Of a DNA stretch of 22,083 bases, positions 7,643 through 14,355 are shown one piece after another. This stretch comes from a virus, in IMG/VR virus record IMGVR_UViG_3300031918_000161, positions 1 to 22,083 of that record; one strand, written 5' to 3'. Position 1 is the first letter of the stretch, and each line of letters begins with the position of its first letter. The position numbers and the translations under genes were made by a program. The notes beneath the pieces were generated by a model that was not told the DNA's origin, made no database searches, and saw nothing but the letters and a program-made list of their open reading frames with translations.

Positions 7643-9433
7643 ATGCCCCGTAACATATCTGGAGTAATGGTGTTGCCGACAGGGAATCCGGTGATTCCTG
7701 GCACACTTATTGAATCCACGTGGGCCAATCCCACAATGGCTGATTTGGCCAACGAAATAACTCAATCCCTGCCAAGGAACGGGGCGGCACCAATGACGGG
7801 ACCGTTGGTCCTTGCCCGTGACGGAATTCTGCCCAAGGAAGCCATAACAGTCGACCAACTCAGCGCCGCAGTATCTAGCAGCACCAACTACTTGCCAGCC
7901 GGGGCCGTTCAATATTTTGCCATGAACGCGGTGCCCACGGGTTGGCTGGAGGCAAACGGGTCGGCAATCAGCCGGACCACCTACGCCAATCTGTTCAGCA
8001 CAATTGGGGTTACCTACGGGGCTGGCAACGGAACCACCACTTTCAATTTGCCCGATTTGCGCGGCACTTTCATACGGGGCTTCGACAATGGGCGCGGGTC
8101 TGACCCCGGCAGAGGGTTCGGGACCATGCAGGACGGGGCCAACGCTCCCCACAACCACCCTTTGAGCGACCCCGGTCACGCCCACAGCGCCAGCAGTCCG
8201 GCCCACACCCACGGAATAAGCGATCCTGGCCATGCCCACGGAATAAGCGATCCTGGCCATACTCACGGCGTTTACGACCCCGGTCACGCTCACACATCAT
8301 ATGTTCCTGTCGGGGCCGGTAACGCAATTTCGTCTGGCTCGGAAGTAGGCCCAGGCGCTACAGGGGCGGCAGGTACTGGCATCGGGATATACGGGGCAGC
8401 GACCGGAGTTGGGGTGCAGGGAGCTTATTCCGGAGTGTCGGCTGCAGGAACAGCCGTTGGAGTAAGCGTCGCGGGGGCCGGTACCGGAATAACAGTTGCT
8501 TCTTCCGGATTGGAAGCCCGGCCAGCCAACATGGCCTTGATTGCGTGCATCAAAGCTTTTGGTGCCTTGCAGACTGATGGCTTGGGCACCATGGCCTTTC
8601 AAAACAAGGACGCGGTGCAGATTACTGGTGGCACTGGGGTGTTCTCGTCGCTGCAGAGCACCAAAACGCCCACAGAGCCTAACGATGTTGCCCGTCTAGC
8701 TGATATTGGGGGGTCCATTGCCGAGATTCTTTCCGACGATCCTCAAATCATCCTGGTGGACAACACTACTCCGTCCACCCCCATCCTGCGCATACAAACT
8801 AACGTCCCCCATGGGGCTTTGAAGTTAAACGCTTCCGGATTGGTGCCCCCGGCCTTGATATCGCTAGGGGGACTGAACTATCAGGGGCCATGGAACGCTC
8901 TTCCAGGGGTGTTGCCCGCTGGAACATTCACTGACGGGGACTTTTTCCAAATAACTACTGCAGGAACCCTGACTTTACGCACCCCAACAGGGGCGGTATC
9001 GCAGGTATGCGGAATTGGCGATAATATTGTTTGGTCATCACCCAATCCCGTGTACCCGGTGGCTGGGTTCTACTATTCCCCTGCTCCTATTCCCACTAAC
9101 GTGGTGACCAAGACCTCAGACACAGGGGCGATGCACCCGCCAGTAGGCGATACTTCACAGCGCCCTGTGTCACCCATTTATGGGGATGAACGCACGAATA
9201 GCGAATTGGGCGCTAAAGAGTGGTGGAACGGGACAAATTGGATTCCAACCGGTGGCGGTCAGATGCTCGGCCAAGCTCTTGTTAAAGCGATCCATTACAA
9301 CTCACAAACCATTGCAGAGAATCTAACTATTGCTGCTGGTACTAATGGTTTCTCAGCAGGTCCGAATATAACTATCTCACCGGGTTTTGAAGTAACGATT
9401 GAACCTGGAGCAAATTGGGTGATAACGTCATGA
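7643..9433 (+). CDS. Tail fibre with phage collar domain and His-rich repeats
   Basis: A protein of 596 residues behind an AGGAG site. Residues about 85-165 match the phage tail collar domain: the segment from AVQYFAMNAVPTGWLEANG through NLPDLRGTFIRGFDNG. Residues about 172-217 hold repeated HAH/HTH pairs in a DPGHAHGIS pattern; such HxH pairs bind iron along the axis of trimeric fibres (T4 gp37 and related needle domains). A Gly/Val repeat follows and ends in LEARPANMALIACIKAF, the usual end of the collar module. The last 60 residues carry the SAGPNITISPGFEVTIEPG anchor motif common at phage fibre C-termini. Base composition becomes AT-richer from about 9250, so the 3' end may belong to the imported cassette downstream. 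Confidence 0.88.
   Translation: MPRNISGVMVLPTGNPVIPGTLIESTWANPTMADLANEITQSLPRNGAAPMTGPLVLARDGILPKEAITVDQLSAAVSSSTNYLPAGAVQYFAMNAVPTGWLEANGSAISRTTYANLFSTIGVTYGAGNGTTTFNLPDLRGTFIRGFDNGRGSDPGRGFGTMQDGANAPHNHPLSDPGHAHSASSPAHTHGISDPGHAHGISDPGHTHGVYDPGHAHTSYVPVGAGNAISSGSEVGPGATGAAGTGIGIYGAATGVGVQGAYSGVSAAGTAVGVSVAGAGTGITVASSGLEARPANMALIACIKAFGALQTDGLGTMAFQNKDAVQITGGTGVFSSLQSTKTPTEPNDVARLADIGGSIAEILSDDPQIILVDNTTPSTPILRIQTNVPHGALKLNASGLVPPALISLGGLNYQGPWNALPGVLPAGTFTDGDFFQITTAGTLTLRTPTGAVSQVCGIGDNIVWSSPNPVYPVAGFYYSPAPIPTNVVTKTSDTGAMHPPVGDTSQRPVSPIYGDERTNSELGAKEWWNGTNWIPTGGGQMLGQALVKAIHYNSQTIAENLTIAAGTNGFSAGPNITISPGFEVTIEPGANWVITS
8213..8293 (+). repeat. Three tandem 27-bp repeats encoding His-rich fibre units
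   Basis: Three 27-base units (8213-8239, 8240-8266, 8267-8293) inside the fibre gene. The first two differ at two positions within GGAATAAGCGATCCTGGCCA-type units; the third is diverged. Each encodes nine residues ending in HxH. A related, interrupted copy lies at about 8165-8212. The length is a multiple of three, so changes in copy number would keep the reading frame. Confidence 0.9.
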
Positions 9434-9921
9434 CCACGATAAACGGGAATACAGGTATCGACCGAGTTAATGATGGTTCGATTACACAGGCTGATCTTGC
9501 GCCGAATGTGGCAGGTAATGGACCGTGCTTTATGTCCATAAACGCTGCCACACAAACGGGATTCGGCCCCACCCTCGCCGTAGTTGAGCTTGCTTCTGAG
9601 TTGTTTGATACCGACTCAAGTTTTGCGGCAAACATCTTTGCCCCGAAGGTCGCCGGGTATTATCAGTTCAACGCATCAATTACATGGGGGTCTGGGCTTC
9701 CCAACCCTTCTGGCGCAACGCTGGCTCTGCTAAAGAACAGCGCCCTATATGGTAAGGCGAGCTACACCGTCATAACAACGGGCTACGAGCTAACACAAAC
9801 TCTTACCTGTTTTGTTCCTTTGGTTGTGGGTGACATAGTGAATCTCGGTGGTAGCGTGACTGCTGGATCGGGCAGGTTAAACTCGGCCCAGTTCTCAGGT
9901 TTCTTAGCGAGGGCTGCATAA
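9430..9921 (+). CDS. Fibre-associated protein with C1q/TNF-like jelly-roll domain
   Basis: A protein of 163 residues. The ATG at 9430 overlaps the fibre stop as ATGA, which I prefer over an in-frame start at 9415. After a short N-terminal arm (ITQADLAPNVAG, typical of fibre trimer linkers), residues about 45-163 show the C1q-like pattern: FDTDSSFAANIFAPKVAGYY, then QFNASITWG and a final GFLARAA strand. Such trimeric jelly rolls serve as receptor-binding tips or connectors in phage tails. It lies in the AT-richer cassette and overlaps the next start (TAATG). Confidence 0.68.
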   Translation: MTTINGNTGIDRVNDGSITQADLAPNVAGNGPCFMSINAATQTGFGPTLAVVELASELFDTDSSFAANIFAPKVAGYYQFNASITWGSGLPNPSGATLALLKNSALYGKASYTVITTGYELTQTLTCFVPLVVGDIVNLGGSVTAGSGRLNSAQFSGFLARAA

Positions 9922-10106
9922 TGACTTCCGATCTTAACCTACGCTCTATCCGCCTCGGCAACAATGCCGACCTCACCAAGAATTTCGTAATCTCAACGCC
10001 AGCGATTGCAGATGGCACGCTCACAATCTCACGGGAATCAGGAGTTGTGGTTATGAAGATTGAAACTACTGGAAAAGTTACCTTTCCGTTTGGAGTAACT
10101 CCATGA
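9921..10106 (+). CDS. Small fibre-cassette protein, 61 residues
   Basis: A 61-residue frame bounded by TAATG on the left and ATGA on the right, which strongly supports it being translated. The sequence alternates polar and hydrophobic residues (IADGTLTISRESGVVVMKIE, then TTGKVTFPFGV), a pattern typical of short beta-strand phage tail fibre segments. No catalytic motif. It may be a small connector between fibre subunits or a remnant of a larger fibre. Function not recognised. Confidence 0.75.
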   Translation: MTSDLNLRSIRLGNNADLTKNFVISTPAIADGTLTISRESGVVVMKIETTGKVTFPFGVTP

Positions 10107-11101
10107 CTATAAGAACAGACATCAGCGATGCCTACATCGCAATTGGCCGGAACGGTGAGGATTATGCGCGCTTCGGTGGTGATACATCGGGGCAGCTTGC
10201 AGGGTTTCGCAATGTATTGATTAACGGCGGCTTCGATATAGTACAGCGAGGTGAATATTTCACTACAGGTGGATATTCGTTCGACAGGTGGTTTCTGTAT
10301 AACCCAACAAACAGTGTGGTAAGCAGAATCGACGTTGGCGCTACTTATGGATCAAAGGCACTTTCGATTTACGTTTCTAATGCAACAAATATCGGGTCAA
10401 TAGAGCAGCCTATTGAGAATGATAAGTGTCGATTTTTAGCGGGGAAAAAAGCGACGCTATCTTTTTGGTGTTCTGCAAGTGCTTCTGGTGGAACTATAAC
10501 TGCTGCGATCTTTAAAAACTCAACAAAAGATTCTCTAAACACAGGTGTATGGAATCAGATTGGAACTAAGTCAGTTAGTGTTTTAGGGTTGCAGAAAATT
10601 ATCCTTACAGTAGATATTCCAGCAGACGGATCAGCGGAAGGTCTAATGCCGATTATCAGTTGGAGCAACCTAACAAGTGGAGCAACGAGCTACATATGGA
10701 ACGTACAACTCGAAGAAGGTTCAATAGCAACAAAATTCGAGAATCGTCCGATTGGGATTGAGTTGGCGCTGTGTCAGAGATATCTTCCGGCATGGAGTGC
10801 CCTTGGGGCAAATCAGACGATAGCAACAGGTATGTGCTATTCAACGACCAACGCGATTATAAACCTGCCATTCAAAGTTACCCCAAGAGTCTCCCCAACT
10901 GGCTTAAGCTACATTGGGGGGATGGCCATTCTTAACGCAGGGGCGTCAGGCGTAAATATATCTAGCGTAGCAAGCTTTAATAATGCCTCGATGGAGGTGC
11001 TGCAAATGATTTGCCAAGTGGCGGCAGGGCTTGTTGCTGGTAATTCCACGACGCTACTCGGAACTAATCTTACAATTCTTGCAAACGGGTGCGAACTATG
11101 A
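10103..11101 (+). CDS. Receptor-binding tail fibre with carbohydrate-binding-like domain
   Basis: A protein of 332 residues, start overlapping the previous stop (ATGA). After a linker (GRNGEDYARFGG), the segment NVLINGGFDIVQRGEYFTTG, followed by GGYSFDRWFLYN, opens a beta-sandwich that ends near residue 220 with WNVQLEEGSIATKFENRPIG and the ELALCQRYLPAW tail. I recognise this layout from many phage tail-tip proteins with CBM-like sandwich domains. The C-terminal 110 residues are beta-rich and without a known motif, and are likely the variable receptor-contacting part. Composition is AT-rich relative to the virion genes upstream. It is probably the main host-range determinant of this cassette. 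Confidence 0.75.
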   Translation: MTIRTDISDAYIAIGRNGEDYARFGGDTSGQLAGFRNVLINGGFDIVQRGEYFTTGGYSFDRWFLYNPTNSVVSRIDVGATYGSKALSIYVSNATNIGSIEQPIENDKCRFLAGKKATLSFWCSASASGGTITAAIFKNSTKDSLNTGVWNQIGTKSVSVLGLQKIILTVDIPADGSAEGLMPIISWSNLTSGATSYIWNVQLEEGSIATKFENRPIGIELALCQRYLPAWSALGANQTIATGMCYSTTNAIINLPFKVTPRVSPTGLSYIGGMAILNAGASGVNISSVASFNNASMEVLQMICQVAAGLVAGNSTTLLGTNLTILANGCEL

Positions 11102-11481
11102 GCAATTGGAAATTTACGGACTATAGCAATCGGGTTGTTCATCGCACAAACGAAGACGGATCACAAGAATCCTGTCTTGTTGAAGTCATTGCAGATTGGC
11201 TCGCAGAAGGTAATGAGCCAGAGCCTGCTGATCCGATTCCTCCTGTAATCATTCCTCCTATCTCAGTGTCTCCTTGGCAGATGTGTAAAGCCTTACTTGC
11301 TATGGAACTGCTTGATGACGTTGAAGCAGCAGTAGCAACTTCTGATCGCATAACCCAACTTGGTTGGGCTAAAGCAACTGAGTTTGTGGAGAACGATCCA
11401 TTCGTAGTGAGCATGTTTGCACAGTTTGGCAAGACGGATGAAGAACGTCATGCATTGTTTGAACTGGCAGCTTCGCTATGA
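11098..11481 (+). CDS. Fibre-cassette accessory protein, possible assembly factor
   Basis: A protein of 127 residues; the ATG at 11098 overlaps the fibre stop as ATGA. The N-terminal half has the pattern WKFTDYSNRVVHRTNEDGSQ, then ESCLVEVIADWLAEGN and a Pro-rich linker (EPADPIPPVIIPP). The C-terminal half is helical (SPWQMCKALLAMELLDDVEA). Proteins with this layout commonly follow tail fibre genes in phages and prophages and have features of fibre assembly chaperones, but I know of no precise function. It belongs to the AT-richer block. Confidence 0.65.
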   Translation: MSNWKFTDYSNRVVHRTNEDGSQESCLVEVIADWLAEGNEPEPADPIPPVIIPPISVSPWQMCKALLAMELLDDVEAAVATSDRITQLGWAKATEFVENDPFVVSMFAQFGKTDEERHALFELAASL

Positions 11482-11876
11482 GAATCCAAGAAATCCAACA
11501 TGAGAATGAACCTTGGCTGATGTACAAGATCGGGAATGTCACAGCCATTGATTCTGATTACATCAAGTCATTCGGTATTGCTTGGTTGTTCAAGGAGAAC
11601 GGGAAATGGAATTTCATCCCTCGCAAAACAGAGAACGTAGCCTTGTTCTACAACGCAATACTGTTCCTGCGGTTCTCGCTGCCATTCGGAGTTTTCGCAT
11701 CAATCCGCTGGTCAGGTTCTACAGTTACGAAAGCATTGTTCCAGTGCGGCATGGGTTGGAAACTCAACGGGCGCTTGGCAATTCTATTTCGTTTTCAATC
11801 TGACGCATCGAGCGCAGCAGGTGTGACCGGTCCTAACTTTGGGCAAGCGCAGGGCTTTGAGTATGGGACACACTAA
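11478..11876 (+). CDS. Conserved phage protein of unknown function
   Basis: A protein of 132 residues, joined to its neighbours by ATGA on the left and TAATG on the right. Residues about 55-80 include a hydrophobic segment (ALFYNAILFLRFSLPFGVFA) that could associate with membrane, followed by SIRWSGSTVTKALFQCGMGW and a C-terminus ending GPNFGQAQGFEYGTH. I recall similar sequences in other tailed phages next to fibre genes but cannot name a function. It is the last gene of the AT-richer block. Confidence 0.65.
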   Translation: MRIQEIQHENEPWLMYKIGNVTAIDSDYIKSFGIAWLFKENGKWNFIPRKTENVALFYNAILFLRFSLPFGVFASIRWSGSTVTKALFQCGMGWKLNGRLAILFRFQSDASSAAGVTGPNFGQAQGFEYGTH

Positions 11877-12280
11877 TGGAATATGATGAGGCGTTCGGGA
11901 GGCGCATAGACGATGAGTTCTCCCCAAGGGTGTTGTCCCAGGAGGAGATTGAAATGTACCTCAAGGGCGATCGCAGGGAAGTAGACAGACTCATCCTGTT
12001 TTCCCTCAACCGGCTGGCGGCTTGCATCATTCCACACGCTCGAATTGAGGAGGAGCGGGTAAGGGAGCAGGACAAATTGGTTGAAGACTTGGGCGGGGTG
12101 CCTATGATGGTCAAGAGGGCCAAGTACGTAGACACCCTGATCATCCAAGCAGAAGCCAAGACCACTATGATGCAAAAAGTAACCGCATCTTCCCTCAGTT
12201 GGGCCTTGATTGCTTTCATAGGATTTATGGCAGTAGCTGCTTGGGAAGCCATTAAAGTTTCCATAAGATCGAAGGTATAA
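11876..12280 (+). CDS. One-TM membrane protein before the lysis genes
   Basis: A protein of 134 residues. The first 100 residues are charged and helical (EEIEMYLKGDRREVDRLILF and IEEERVREQDKLVEDLGG). Residues about 105-126 form one strong transmembrane segment (SLSWALIAFIGFMAVAAWEA), followed by a short basic tail. The composition returns to that of the phage backbone. Its place directly before the endolysin suggests a lysis role, such as a holin, antiholin or pinholin. The long cytoplasmic part is unusual for a holin, so the function is open. Confidence 0.65.
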   Translation: MEYDEAFGRRIDDEFSPRVLSQEEIEMYLKGDRREVDRLILFSLNRLAACIIPHARIEEERVREQDKLVEDLGGVPMMVKRAKYVDTLIIQAEAKTTMMQKVTASSLSWALIAFIGFMAVAAWEAIKVSIRSKV

Positions 12281-12281
12281 A

Positions 12282-12695
12282 ATGATCACCACAGAACAAT
12301 ACTTTGGTAAGTTTATGGACCACTCGGACGTCACCACTACCGTCAAGGTTAACGCTGCAGAGTTGCTGGAGTCCTGCCACCGTTTGGAAACCATGGCCAG
12401 GTCTGATGAGGTCATCTTCTTGACCAATCCCGCCACCAAATCCAACATCAGCGGCACCCAATACGGGGGTTTTCGCCCACAGGACTGTCCCATAGGTGCT
12501 CCTGGGTCCAGCCATAAGCAGGGCAAAGCCGTGGACCGGTACGACCCTGACGGCAAAATCGACGCATGGTGCTTGGTTAACCAGGACAAGCTGAAAGAGT
12601 GCGGCATATACATCGAGCACCCCAACGCCACAGCTTCGTGGAGTCATTGGACCACCAGAGCGCCGGGGTCGGGCAATAGAGTATTCTATCCATGA
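12282..12695 (+). CDS. Endolysin, M15-type peptidase
   Basis: A protein of 137 residues. The zinc-peptidase signature of the VanY/M15 group is visible: GGFRPQDCPIGAPGSSHKQG with H78, G81 and D85 in SxHxxGxAxD, a Glu at 112 (YIEH) as likely catalytic base, and the last ligand H122 in WSHW. Enzymes of this type cleave peptide bonds in peptidoglycan (D-Ala-D-Ala or L-Ala-D-Glu bonds). The length is that of a bare catalytic domain with no binding domain, usual for phages of Gram-negative hosts. No signal peptide or SAR domain, so it needs a holin. Stop overlaps the next start (ATGA). Confidence 0.85.
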   Translation: MITTEQYFGKFMDHSDVTTTVKVNAAELLESCHRLETMARSDEVIFLTNPATKSNISGTQYGGFRPQDCPIGAPGSSHKQGKAVDRYDPDGKIDAWCLVNQDKLKECGIYIEHPNATASWSHWTTRAPGSGNRVFYP

Positions 12696-12952
12696 TTGAC
12701 GAACCCCGCCCCCATTATAGACGAACTGGAGACTTTGAATCATGGATGACCAAGCACAGAGTACGGTCGACAATTATGATGGGAACGGGGATTTGGATGT
12801 CGATCCACTCGTACCTGTGGGCCACGGAATTTGCAAATTTATCGATCCGGCCTGGGGTGGAGATTGCCGTTATCATTGCAGCGGTACAGGGAATTGCGAC
12901 GTTCTACACCGCTTGGGTTTTCAAAGTTTATTGCGAAAATAAAATACCATGA
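12692..12952 (+). CDS. Small two-TM membrane protein, holin candidate
   Basis: A protein of 86 residues with two hydrophobic segments, about residues 26-46 (TIMMGTGIWMSIHSYLWATE) and 54-78 (VEIAVIIAAVQGIATFYTAW). The N-terminus is short and charged. Size and topology fit a class II holin. It lies between the endolysin and the spanin genes, with ATGA overlaps on both sides. No sequence family was recognised; the call rests on topology and context. Confidence 0.65.
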   Translation: MIDEPRPHYRRTGDFESWMTKHRVRSTIMMGTGIWMSIHSYLWATEFANLSIRPGVEIAVIIAAVQGIATFYTAWVFKVYCENKIP

Positions 12953-13398
12953 ACCCATTAACATTCTTTCGCTCGGCCCCTTACATCGTCATAGTGGCGC
13001 TGATTGCTGCTCTGGCGTGGACAACTAACTTGTACTTAGGGAAAAGGGATCAATTTACAGCTTTGGTCACCTCTGTACGGGCAATTGGCGAAGCCGCTAA
13101 ACTTGAGGCGGTCAAGAAAACCCAAGAAGGTGTGGACAATCTTAAAATAGTGAAGGATAAACATGAAAAAGAACTTCCTGCTATTCGTCGTGATGCTGTG
13201 GCTAACTACCGGATGCGCAACCCCGTTGCCAGTAGCTGTCCAGTGTCCGGAAATGGCCCCGGTCAGCAAGTGGATGATGGAGCCAAGCAAGAACGCGTAC
13301 TTGACGAACCCTTTATCGCAGAGTGCGCCACTGACGCCAGCAAAGTTGCTGCCTTCCAGGAGTATTGCTCTCTCAACCATTGCCCGGTGAAGGAATGA
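12949..13398 (+). CDS. Rz: Rz-like inner-membrane spanin
   Basis: A protein of 149 residues. Residues about 8-30 are an N-terminal signal anchor (SAPYIVIVALIAALAWTTNL), then a charged helical periplasmic region (about residues 45-85) as in i-spanins. The C-terminal part has several Cys residues. A lipoprotein gene is nested in another frame within it, as in lambda Rz/Rz1. Spanins fuse inner and outer membrane in the last step of lysis of Gram-negative cells. It is the last plus-strand gene and ends five bases from the converging gene. Confidence 0.8.
   Translation: MNPLTFFRSAPYIVIVALIAALAWTTNLYLGKRDQFTALVTSVRAIGEAAKLEAVKKTQEGVDNLKIVKDKHEKELPAIRRDAVANYRMRNPVASSCPVSGNGPGQQVDDGAKQERVLDEPFIAECATDASKVAAFQEYCSLNHCPVKE
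13163..13390 (+). CDS. Rz1: Rz1-like outer-membrane lipoprotein spanin, nested in Rz
   Basis: A 75-residue frame entirely inside Rz, offset in reading frame. AAGGA lies six bases before the ATG. The N-terminus is a lipoprotein signal peptide, MKKNFLLFVVMLWLTTGCAT, with the acylated residue expected at C18. The lipobox is slightly off consensus (Thr at -3, Leu at -4). The mature part is about 58 residues and rich in Pro, as usual for o-spanins. The nested arrangement itself is the strongest support. Confidence 0.82.
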   Translation: MKKNFLLFVVMLWLTTGCATPLPVAVQCPEMAPVSKWMMEPSKNAYLTNPLSQSAPLTPAKLLPSRSIALSTIAR

Positions 13399-13403
13399 CG
13401 GGG

Positions 13404-13709
13404 TTACAGCGCTCTCCAAACCCCTGACCCCCGAAATTCTCCCCCGGTCTGTTTCTTGAATTTCTCCACCATTCCTTGATTGGCCAACTTCACCAAGGCT
13501 CGATTGGTGGTGGACTCCCCCTGATTGGCCAGGGCTGCTGCCTCTTTTGCTGTGAAAGTGCCTAGAATTTTGGCGGCCTGTAAAATTCTCTCAGTGGCCA
13601 TCCCGTAATTAGGGCTGTTACGGCCTTTCAACTCCGTGGCAGCGGCGCTGGGGTTGCCCTCCCTCATCGGGTGCGGGTTGCCGTACAGCAAAAATGCTAA
13701 CTCACTCAT
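13404..13709 (-). CDS. Winged-helix DNA-binding-like protein
   Basis: A protein of 101 residues. I chose the ATG at 13709, behind AAGGA at a seven-base spacing; an in-frame TTG at 13808 would give 134 residues but has poor context. Residues about 38-90 look like a winged helix: ERILQAAKILGTFTAKEAAA, then LANQGESTTNRALVKLANQG and MVEKFKKQTGG as wing. It is the last gene of the minus-strand block. Its ATG overlaps the stop of the small frame upstream as ATGA. It may be a regulator of late or host genes. Its target is unknown. Confidence 0.7.
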   Translation of the reverse strand: MSELAFLLYGNPHPMREGNPSAAATELKGRNSPNYGMATERILQAAKILGTFTAKEAAALANQGESTTNRALVKLANQGMVEKFKKQTGGEFRGSGVWRAL

Positions 13710-13882
13710 TTTACGTCCTTTCTTCTGGCTATTCCAGCGATGCTGGCTTCGAGTGTTGCAATTTCTGCGCGCAGAAATTCGGCGTACAACTTCTTTAGCC
13801 GGGCACAATCAGCGCACGGCGCTGGCGGCTGCGAGGCAGCGGGTAACGAAGTCCACGTGCTGACCGAACGGCGTTTCAACAC
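13706..13882 (-). CDS. Possible 58-residue coiled-coil protein with GTG start
   Basis: An open frame ending in TGA that overlaps the next ATG as ATGA, exactly like the other junctions here. It has a CADC pair followed by a helix LYAEFLRAEIATLEASIAG likely to be a coiled coil. No ATG exists in frame; the first reasonable start is GTG at 13882, inside the 44-residue gene upstream, with a weak ribosome site. Translation could instead start at a later TTG or by coupling. The coding character of the second half looks real; the start is uncertain. Confidence 0.45.
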   Translation of the reverse strand: MLKRRSVSTWTSLPAASQPPAPCADCARLKKLYAEFLRAEIATLEASIAGIARRKDVK

Positions 13883-13943
13883 CGTCGCCGGGTGGCATGG
13901 CCCATTCGATACGAACAGCCTTCTCGATCAGTTCTTTGCTCAT
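13809..13943 (-). CDS. Small phage protein, 44 residues
   Basis: A 44-residue frame from ATG at 13943 to TGA at 13809. Its start overlaps the stop of the upstream 50-residue gene as ATGA. The sequence MSKELIEKAVRIEWAMPPGD, followed by GVETPFGQHVDFVTRCLAAA, reads as a soluble, partly helical small protein. No family recognised. Support is the exact overlap and a sensible amino acid composition. Confidence 0.6.
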   Translation of the reverse strand: MSKELIEKAVRIEWAMPPGDGVETPFGQHVDFVTRCLAAASAVR

Positions 13944-14092
13944 GGCCAATAGCTCCCAATGATTGCCGCCAGAAACGCCGCGACAGCCCAGAACGCGGCT
14001 TGTGCCTTGGTCGGCATGCCGTTATCTGCTCCGTCATAGAACGGCACCTCAGGGTGCGGGTCTTTGTTGACGAATTTGGTGAACCTCTTCAT
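13940..14092 (-). CDS. Small one-TM membrane protein, 50 residues
   Basis: A 50-residue protein starting at ATG 14092, with GGAGAAGGAG upstream and an ATGA overlap with the preceding stop; a longer frame from 14206 lies inside the neighbouring gene. The first half is polar (MKRFTKFVNKDPHPEVPFYD). The second half is a single membrane segment (KAQAAFWAVAAFLAAIIGSY) ending at the C-terminus. This is a tail-anchored topology. Function unknown. Confidence 0.65.
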   Translation of the reverse strand: MKRFTKFVNKDPHPEVPFYDGADNGMPTKAQAAFWAVAAFLAAIIGSYWP

Positions 14093-14355
14093 TGATACTT
14101 CTCCTTCTCCAAAATATTGACAATGAGGGTCGCGTAGCCAGCGATGTCTTGCCAAGTGTCCGACTTGTTCGGGTTTCCGCAAGCAATCCGCGAAAGTTTC
14201 GTGCAAATCATATCGACAGATTCCTGCTGGGCGAAATTCAAGGAGGACGTGCCAGTATTCATTACGTTTTTCAGGTTTTGCGCAACGCGGGACATGTACT
14301 CATAATCACCGTAATCGCCGCCCCTGTTTTCTAGTACTTCTTCAGTTGTTGCCAT
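14089..14355 (-). CDS. DUF6378-like phage protein
   Basis: A protein of 88 residues, GGGAGGT just upstream of the ATG. It shows the layout I associate with DUF6378: an N-terminal ENRGGDYGDYEY segment, a central helix (QQESVDMICTKLSRIACGNP) and a C-terminal helix starting DTWQDIAGYATLIVNIL. The family is common in phages and has no established function. The helical arrangement with Asp in the last helix recalls all-alpha NTP pyrophosphatases, but I do not see their EExxE motif. It lies in the transcript downstream of the Z genes. Confidence 0.72.
   Translation of the reverse strand: MATTEEVLENRGGDYGDYEYMSRVAQNLKNVMNTGTSSLNFAQQESVDMICTKLSRIACGNPNKSDTWQDIAGYATLIVNILEKEKYQ

Larger units (their letters stand above)
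9250..11875. other. AT-richer tail-fibre cassette, probable horizontal replacement
   Basis: Base composition drops sharply compared with both flanks. Hand counts of G+C in single 60-base lines: 42 of 60 from 8101, 25 of 60 from 10201, 21 of 60 from 10501, 33 of 60 from 11881. The block starts inside the 3' end of the collar-fibre gene and ends at the TAATG junction before the lysis genes. It holds five small fibre or accessory genes. The left border is approximate. Confidence 0.7.

Noticed and set aside
7097-8293. 398-codon open frame on the minus strand
   Set aside because: It lies opposite the ejection and fibre genes, which have convincing domains, and its sequence is rich in Arg, Ser and Gly without motifs. 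It is a shadow of the codon pattern and the repeats.
9430-11875. Diversity-generating retroelement, as in the podovirus BPP-1
   Set aside because: No reverse transcriptase frame and no template/variable repeat pair were seen near the fibre genes.
13400-13424. Possible hairpin between the converging operons (GGGGTT with AACCCC)
   Set aside because: The stem is only six pairs with a 13-base loop and has no T-run on either side, so it does not qualify as an intrinsic terminator.
13404-13808. Longer version of the winged-helix gene starting at TTG 13808
   Set aside because: The extra 33 residues are basic and unstructured-looking, and the ATG at 13709 has a good ribosome site and an ATGA overlap.
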